This document shows positions 59,587 to 64,000 of a stretch of 64,000 bases of DNA, one piece after another. The position numbers and the translations under genes were made by a program. This stretch comes from Pseudomonas putida. GTDB taxonomy: Bacteria; Pseudomonadota; Gammaproteobacteria; Pseudomonadales; Pseudomonadaceae. Within the stretch, counting starts at the first letter, position 1. Each line of letters starts with the position of its first letter. The stretch is from contig NZ_JANHLE010000008.1 of assembly GCF_028682475.1 (NCBI RefSeq), positions 150,724 to 214,723 on the forward strand, read 5' to 3'. A model generated the notes under the pieces. It was not told the DNA's origin and searched no databases. It was given only the letters and a program-made list of their open reading frames with translations.

Positions 59587-60732
59587 TCAGCCTTGAGCCT
59601 TCCGCGCGCAACGCCAGAGACGCGCGACATCCCGCGCCCGGGCGTGCAGCAACGGCGCCGCCTGGGTACACGCCTGCTCCAGGCTCATCGGGCCATTGGT
59701 CAACGCGAAAGCGGCATCGATACCGTGGGCGTAGAGTTGCTCATAACCTTCACCCAGGGTCCCGGCGATCACCACCACCGGTACGCCGTGGCGTCGGGCA
59801 ATCCGGGCAACGCCGAACGGCGTTTTGCCGCGCAGGGTCTGGGCATCGAATCGCCCCTCGCCAGTGATCACCAGATCCGCGCCCTGCACTGCCTGCTCCA
59901 ACCCGGCCAGCTCAGCGACAACGTCGATACCGGGGCGGAACGTGGCCTGCATGAACGCCTTGGCGGCAAAGCCCATGCCGCCAGCGGCACCGCAGCCGGG
60001 AAAGTCGCGTACATCTTCACCCAGCAACTGAGCGCAATGATCGGCAAAATGCCCCAGTGCCTGATCCAGGGCCTGCACCTGCTCGGGACTGGCACCTTTC
60101 TGTGGTCCGAAAATAGCCGATGCGCCGTTATTGCCGCACAGCGGATTATCGACATCTGCGGCGACTTCAAGCTGCACCCCGGCCAAACGCGGATCCAGAC
60201 CGCTGGCATCCAGGCGTGCCAGCTGAGCCAGGGCCAGGCCGCCTTCGACCAGTGAGTGTCCGTGAGCATCCAACAGGCGCAAACCCAGTGCCCGCAACAT
60301 GCCGCTGCCGGCATCATTGGTGGCACTGCCGCCGATGGCCAGAATGATTCGCCGGGCGCCTGCATCAAGGGCGGCAGCGATCAACTGACCCGTGCCGAAT
60401 GTGCTGCTGCGACAGGCATCACGTTGCGCCAGGCTGAGCAACTGCAAGCCACTGGCCTGGGCCATTTCGATGATCGCCGTGCGGCTCTCGGCCAGCCAGC
60501 CCCAGCCGGCCTGAACGGGTTCTCCCAGCGGGCCGCGTACGTGCTCGCGGCGCAGTTCACCGCCACAGGCAGCAATAATCGCTTCCATCGTACCTTCGCC
60601 ACCGTCGGCCATCGGGCACTTGAGCAACTGCGCATGCGGCCAGACCTCAGCCAGCCCCCGGGCGATGGCATCGGCCACCCCTTCGGCGCTGAGGCTGTCC
60701 TTGAACGAGTCGGGGGCGATGACGATTTTCAT
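59587..60732 (-). CDS. Glycerate kinase (GlxK/GarK family)
   Basis: 381 residues from ATG 60732, with AGGAG nine bases upstream; the extra codons upstream in the frame are not used. Family motifs: MKIVIAPDSFKDSLSA at the N-terminus, CPMADGGEGTMEAI, and the nucleotide-binding ITGEGRFDAQTLRGKTPFGVARIA. It phosphorylates D-glycerate to 2-phosphoglycerate, the last step of glyoxylate, glucarate and tartrate use. A CdaR-type diacid regulator and an anion symporter lie just beyond the small gene upstream and probably belong to the same pathway. Confidence 0.92.
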   Translation of the reverse strand: MKIVIAPDSFKDSLSAEGVADAIARGLAEVWPHAQLLKCPMADGGEGTMEAIIAACGGELRREHVRGPLGEPVQAGWGWLAESRTAIIEMAQASGLQLLSLAQRDACRSSTFGTGQLIAAALDAGARRIILAIGGSATNDAGSGMLRALGLRLLDAHGHSLVEGGLALAQLARLDASGLDPRLAGVQLEVAADVDNPLCGNNGASAIFGPQKGASPEQVQALDQALGHFADHCAQLLGEDVRDFPGCGAAGGMGFAAKAFMQATFRPGIDVVAELAGLEQAVQGADLVITGEGRFDAQTLRGKTPFGVARIARRHGVPVVVIAGTLGEGYEQLYAHGIDAAFALTNGPMSLEQACTQAAPLLHARARDVARLWRCARKAQG

Positions 60733-60972
60733 GGGGCTTCTCCTGAACCGAATAGCCATATGCTGACAGCAAGTCAGCGAGGCGGCCTTGTTCGGATGCA
60801 CAAAAAGCAGGAGTGGCTGGTTGGGCAAATGCTTCGAAAGCCTTGCGCTTTCAAGCTCATTTGCGCGCCCCTCGACACTGGAGAAGCCACCCCAAGCCGT
60901 CCCCGATTTTCACAAAAATGGCAGGTGGGTTCGGCCTGGAGCATCGTAACTATGCGAATGTTTTTTCAGCAG

Positions 60973-61236
60973 CTACGGGGCAAGTTGCGTAAGTGTAAAG
61001 GTGAATGGCTTCGGATCATTAGCCTCTACACCCAGTGAGTACCTTTCATTTAACGCAACGTTGAATTGATACGCCCATTGGGTTTGAGTTTCACCGAGGG
61101 GGGTGGAACCGTTGAAAACCTGTGTGGTGCCACTGACGATAAATACGTTCGAGGCACGAACATTGTGATCACCATTTTCAATAGTTCTGCCGAACTGGTC
61201 CTTAACGCCCGTGATCTTCGCTGCTACTTTTTCCAT
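60973..61236 (-). CDS. Small protein: single orphan bacterial Ig-like domain
   Basis: 87 residues from ATG 61236, which follows AAGGTG by six bases; a longer frame to 61302 is less likely. The sequence KITGVKDQFGRTIENG, then VFIVSGTTQVFNGSTPLGET and a closing TFTLTQ reads like one repeat of the Ig-like modules found in tandem in large Pseudomonas surface proteins (V-x-D-x-x-G-x-x-I-x-N-G ... V-x-V-F-D/N-G-x-x-x-L-G). No signal peptide and no second repeat are present. The DNA is A/T-richer than its neighbours. It may be a remnant of a larger gene or a small independent protein. Confidence 0.6.
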   Translation of the reverse strand: MEKVAAKITGVKDQFGRTIENGDHNVRASNVFIVSGTTQVFNGSTPLGETQTQWAYQFNVALNERYSLGVEANDPKPFTFTLTQLAP

Positions 61237-61406
61237 GTCATTCACCTTGGTGGTGGTTTGGATTGCAGGCTCAGTATTCCTAGGCGCGGTTAGGCCCCAC
61301 AACTATCAGTTTTACTAGTTCCGGCTTAATGACTGAAACTGTTAGGCTCGTTGCGGGTGTTCTTGACCCGTCGCCGTAGTAGCGCTCGGCCAGACACTCT
61401 TTGTTA

Positions 61407-62501
61407 TCAAGCCGGCAGCAGTTGCAGCCCCAGGTAAAGACTCAACATCCCCTCCAAACGCAACGGATCTACCTCCGCCAATTCCGCAATCCGCTCAAGA
61501 CGATAGCGCAGACTGTTACGGTGAATCCCCAAGGCGTCAGCGCAGGCCTGGCTCTGACCGTCATGAGCGCACCAGGCGCGTAAGGTGGCGAGCAATTGAC
61601 CGCTGTTGTCTTTGGCGCGAATGCGCTGCAAGGGTTCGAGCAGCTCGTCCAGGGCATCATCGTTGCGGTGACGCCAAAGCAGCGCGGGCAAACGGTAGCG
61701 GGAAAGTGTAAGGATTCGCTCGGCCGGCAGCACTTCACGGCCATAGGCCTGCAAGTCACGGACACGCCGGTACCCACGGCGCAGTTGTTCAAGGCTCTGC
61801 GCTGGCGAGCCGGTGGCCAGGCGCTGCACATTCCAGCCGTGACGCTGGAGTTTCTCCAGCAAGCGCGGCTCATCCAGGGTCACGCTGGCCGGGCGGCACC
61901 ACAGCAGTGACTGACGCGCAGGGCTTACGCACCAGCTGTCCGGATAGCGGCTCATCAACCAGCCGGCCAAGGTTTCTGCAGCGGGGCCGGTATCCAGCTC
62001 GAACAGACATGGCACCCGCGGCAGCTGTGGCTTGAGTCCCAGTTGCCGCGCTTCATCGACCAGACGTGGCGAATCACCCGAGCCGCCAAGTAACAACGCG
62101 AGCAAATCGTCGCATCGCTGGCGCCGCCATTGCTGCTCCACCTGCATATGCCGTTGGGCCAGGAGCATCTCGGCGGTCATGCGTACCAGTTGCGCATAAG
62201 TACGCAGTTGCTGCGGATCGCCGGTCAGGCCCAGCACCCCCATCAAGCGACCATCGAGCAGCAGCGGCAGGTTGATCCCCGGCTGCACACCCTTCAGGCA
62301 CTTGGCCGCCTCGACATCCAGCTCGACAATTCGGCCGTTGGCCAGAACCAATTGCGCCCCTTCATGACGGGTATTGATGCGCTCCGGCTCGCCACTGCCG
62401 AGGATCAGCCCCTGGCTGTCCATGACGTTGACGTTGCACGGCAAAATCGCCATCGCCCGATCGACGATATCTTGCGCCAGGTCATGGTCCAGTTCGAACA
62501 T
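61407..62501 (-). CDS. cdaR: CdaR-type carbohydrate diacid regulator
   Basis: 364 residues from ATG 62501, with AAGGAT seven bases upstream. N-terminal diacid-recognition domain (about 1-135: LAQDIVDRAMAILPCNVNVMDSQGLILGSG, GVLGLTGDPQQLRTYAQLVRMTAEMLL), a GGDEF-like middle part without catalytic motif (about 140-290), and a C-terminal PucR/HTH_30 helix-turn-helix (ACADALGIHRNSLRYRLERIAEL). E. coli CdaR activates glucarate, galactarate and glycerate genes in response to glycerate or diacids. It is divergent from the MFS symporter and upstream of the glycerate kinase on the same strand. Confidence 0.9.
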   Translation of the reverse strand: MFELDHDLAQDIVDRAMAILPCNVNVMDSQGLILGSGEPERINTRHEGAQLVLANGRIVELDVEAAKCLKGVQPGINLPLLLDGRLMGVLGLTGDPQQLRTYAQLVRMTAEMLLAQRHMQVEQQWRRQRCDDLLALLLGGSGDSPRLVDEARQLGLKPQLPRVPCLFELDTGPAAETLAGWLMSRYPDSWCVSPARQSLLWCRPASVTLDEPRLLEKLQRHGWNVQRLATGSPAQSLEQLRRGYRRVRDLQAYGREVLPAERILTLSRYRLPALLWRHRNDDALDELLEPLQRIRAKDNSGQLLATLRAWCAHDGQSQACADALGIHRNSLRYRLERIAELAEVDPLRLEGMLSLYLGLQLLPA

Positions 62502-62662
62502 GGGAGGATCCTTGTTGTCGCAATGATTGGTCCGCGGCACAGCAGGCCGCTGAAAATGCTGTGCATAAGCACAAAGACAGCCACGGTCCGCTCACCGAGA
62601 CTCATCGCAGCAGCCGCCTCGACGCAGGCTGCAGCGATAAAAATAAACGAAGAGAGCAAATC

Positions 62663-63997
62663 ATGTCATACAGCCCTGCCCCTGACCAAGGCCAAGACGA
62701 CACCCGCAATGCGCTGTATCGGCGCATCACCCTGCGGCTGATCCCCTTCATCTTCATCTGCTACCTGTTCAACTACCTGGACCGGGTCAACGTTGGCTTC
62801 GCCAAGCTGCAGATGCTCGATGCACTGAAATTCAGCGAAACCATCTACGGCCTCGGCGCCGGTATCTTCTTTATCGGTTACGTGCTGTGCGGCCTGCCCA
62901 GCAACCTCGCGCTCAATCGCTTCGGTCCACGACGCTGGATCGCGCTGATGATGATCGTCTGGGGCACTTTGTCGACGTGCCTGCTGTTCGTCACCACACC
63001 GATGGAGTTCTACGTGCTGCGCCTGTTCACCGGTGCGGCTGAAGCAGGCTTCTTCCCTGGCATCGTGCTGTACCTCTCGCGCTGGTTCCCGGCCACACGC
63101 CGCGGGCGGATCATGGCCTTGTTCATGTCGGCGATCCCGGTATCCGGGCTGCTCGGCGGGCCATTCTCCGGCTGGATCCTCAACCACTTCGCCGCCGGTC
63201 AACATGGCCTGGCCGGCTGGCAGTGGATGTTCCTGATCCAGGGACTGCCAACCATATTGCTGGGCTTCATGGCGGTGTTCCTGCTCAGCGACGGCTACGC
63301 CACGGCCAAATGGCTGAGCCCGGCAGAGCGCGACATGATCAAACATGACCTGGCCGTCGATGCCGCCAGCAAGCCGGTCACCGCCAGTGACAGCCTGCTC
63401 TCGGTGTTCACCAACCCGATGATCTGGACCTTCGGCTTCGTTTACTTCTGCATCCAGAGCGGTGTGTACGCGATCAACTTCTGGCTGCCGTCGATCATCA
63501 AGAGCCTGGGCTTCAGCGATGCCCTGCTGATTGGCTGGTTGAGCGCGATTCCTTACTTGCTGGCAGGTGTGTTCATGCTGTTGGTGGGGCGCTCGGCAGA
63601 CCTGCGCAACGAGCGGCGCTGGCACCTTGTGGTGCCGATGCTGATGGGCGCGGCCGGCTTGCTGATTGCGGTCAACTTCGCCCACAGCCCGGTCATTGCC
63701 ATTATCGGCCTGAGCATCGCCACCATGGGCGCCCTCACCGGCCTGCCGATGTTCTGGCCAATGCCCACGGCGCTGCTCAGTGCCGGTACCGCCGTGGCGG
63801 GGCTTGCGATCATCAACTCGGTCGGGCAGATGGCCGGCTTCCTCAGCCCGTACCTGGTGGGTTTCATCAAGGACCAGACCGGTTCGACCGATGCGGCGCT
63901 GTATTCGCTGGCCGGCTTGATTGTGGTCGGCAGCCTGGTGGCTTTGCGGGTTTCGCGTTCGCGCGTTGGCAATCGTGTTGCTGAACAAGTGAATTGA
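62663..63997 (+). CDS. MFS anion:cation symporter (GarP/GudP/TtuB type)
   Basis: 444 residues from ATG 62663, preceded by AGAGAG. Twelve predicted membrane helices. The ACS-family start ITLRLIPFIFICYLFNYLDRVNVGFAKLQM and the loop NRFGPRRWIALMMIVWG are clear, as is LFTGAAEAGFFPGIVLYLSRWFP. Members import glucarate, galactarate, tartrate or similar carboxylates with protons. The neighbours CdaR and glycerate kinase suggest a sugar diacid, tartrate or glycerate as substrate. The gene ends three bases before the window edge. Confidence 0.92.
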   Translation: MSYSPAPDQGQDDTRNALYRRITLRLIPFIFICYLFNYLDRVNVGFAKLQMLDALKFSETIYGLGAGIFFIGYVLCGLPSNLALNRFGPRRWIALMMIVWGTLSTCLLFVTTPMEFYVLRLFTGAAEAGFFPGIVLYLSRWFPATRRGRIMALFMSAIPVSGLLGGPFSGWILNHFAAGQHGLAGWQWMFLIQGLPTILLGFMAVFLLSDGYATAKWLSPAERDMIKHDLAVDAASKPVTASDSLLSVFTNPMIWTFGFVYFCIQSGVYAINFWLPSIIKSLGFSDALLIGWLSAIPYLLAGVFMLLVGRSADLRNERRWHLVVPMLMGAAGLLIAVNFAHSPVIAIIGLSIATMGALTGLPMFWPMPTALLSAGTAVAGLAIINSVGQMAGFLSPYLVGFIKDQTGSTDAALYSLAGLIVVGSLVALRVSRSRVGNRVAEQVN

Positions 63998-64000
63998 ACT

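Noticed and set aside
1..64000. CRISPR arrays, tRNA or rRNA genes, insertion sequences, prophage
   Set aside because: No regularly spaced repeats, no cloverleaf or rRNA-like sequence, and no transposase, integrase or phage protein among the reading frames.

Overview
The window reads as a chromosomal stretch of a Pseudomonas, most likely of the P. putida/P. fluorescens side of the genus. The evidence is high-GC genes, Pseudomonas-type REP/REPIN hairpins (354-487, 28415-28484, 31861-31967, 38322-38380), a rocS1-rocR-rocA1 set laid out as in P. aeruginosa, and polyamine, aromatic and efflux genes typical of the genus. I see no rRNA, tRNA, CRISPR array, insertion sequence or prophage. About 56 protein genes are supported, the first cut by the left edge.

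Region 1 (577-28392) is a fimbrial island. A four-gene chaperone/usher operon on the minus strand (major pilin, chaperone, usher, two-domain adhesin) lies at the left. A nine-gene operon on the plus strand with MR/P-like order (two pilins, usher, chaperone, four minor subunits, MrpH-like tip adhesin) lies at the right. Between them is a dense regulatory block: two RcsB-type response regulators and two tandem BvgS/EvgS-type hybrid kinases in one operon, an EAL protein with a degenerate receiver, a TauD-like dioxygenase, and the RocS1 kinase, RocR EAL phosphodiesterase and RocA1 regulator. Palindromes of the form TAGGAR-N2-YTCCTA, resembling the enteric RcsAB box, recur in front of several of these operons. 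They suggest one shared regulon linking phosphorelay and c-di-GMP turnover to fimbriation.

Region 2 (28496-38310) is housekeeping and accessory transport: an NCS1 permease, an AraC regulator, a PLP-dependent Ser/Thr dehydratase, an orphan CrtZ-like hydroxylase, a FUSC/DUF1656/HlyD efflux operon, an MgtC-like membrane protein with a long leader, a small Asp-Pro-rich protein and a LysR regulator. Region 3 (38384-44255) holds an operon for a flavin monooxygenase, RidA, DUF1028 and M20 deacylase, a secreted protein with eight CX3C pairs, a GNAT acetyltransferase and a chromosomal KfrA-like coiled-coil protein.

Region 4 (44364-51143) looks like polyamine/omega-amine catabolism: LuxR regulator, PotD-like binding protein, PuuC-like dehydrogenase, class III aminotransferase, PuuP-like importer. 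Region 5 (51293-57620) is an aryl-alcohol/aldehyde operon with a recognisable sigma-54 promoter, an outer-membrane MetA-pathway-type protein and an AcoR-like activator, followed by an enoyl-CoA hydratase homologue lacking both catalytic glutamates. Region 6 (57843-63997) has an exported protein of unknown function, a glycerate kinase, an orphan Ig-like domain, a CdaR-type regulator and an anion/cation symporter of the MFS.
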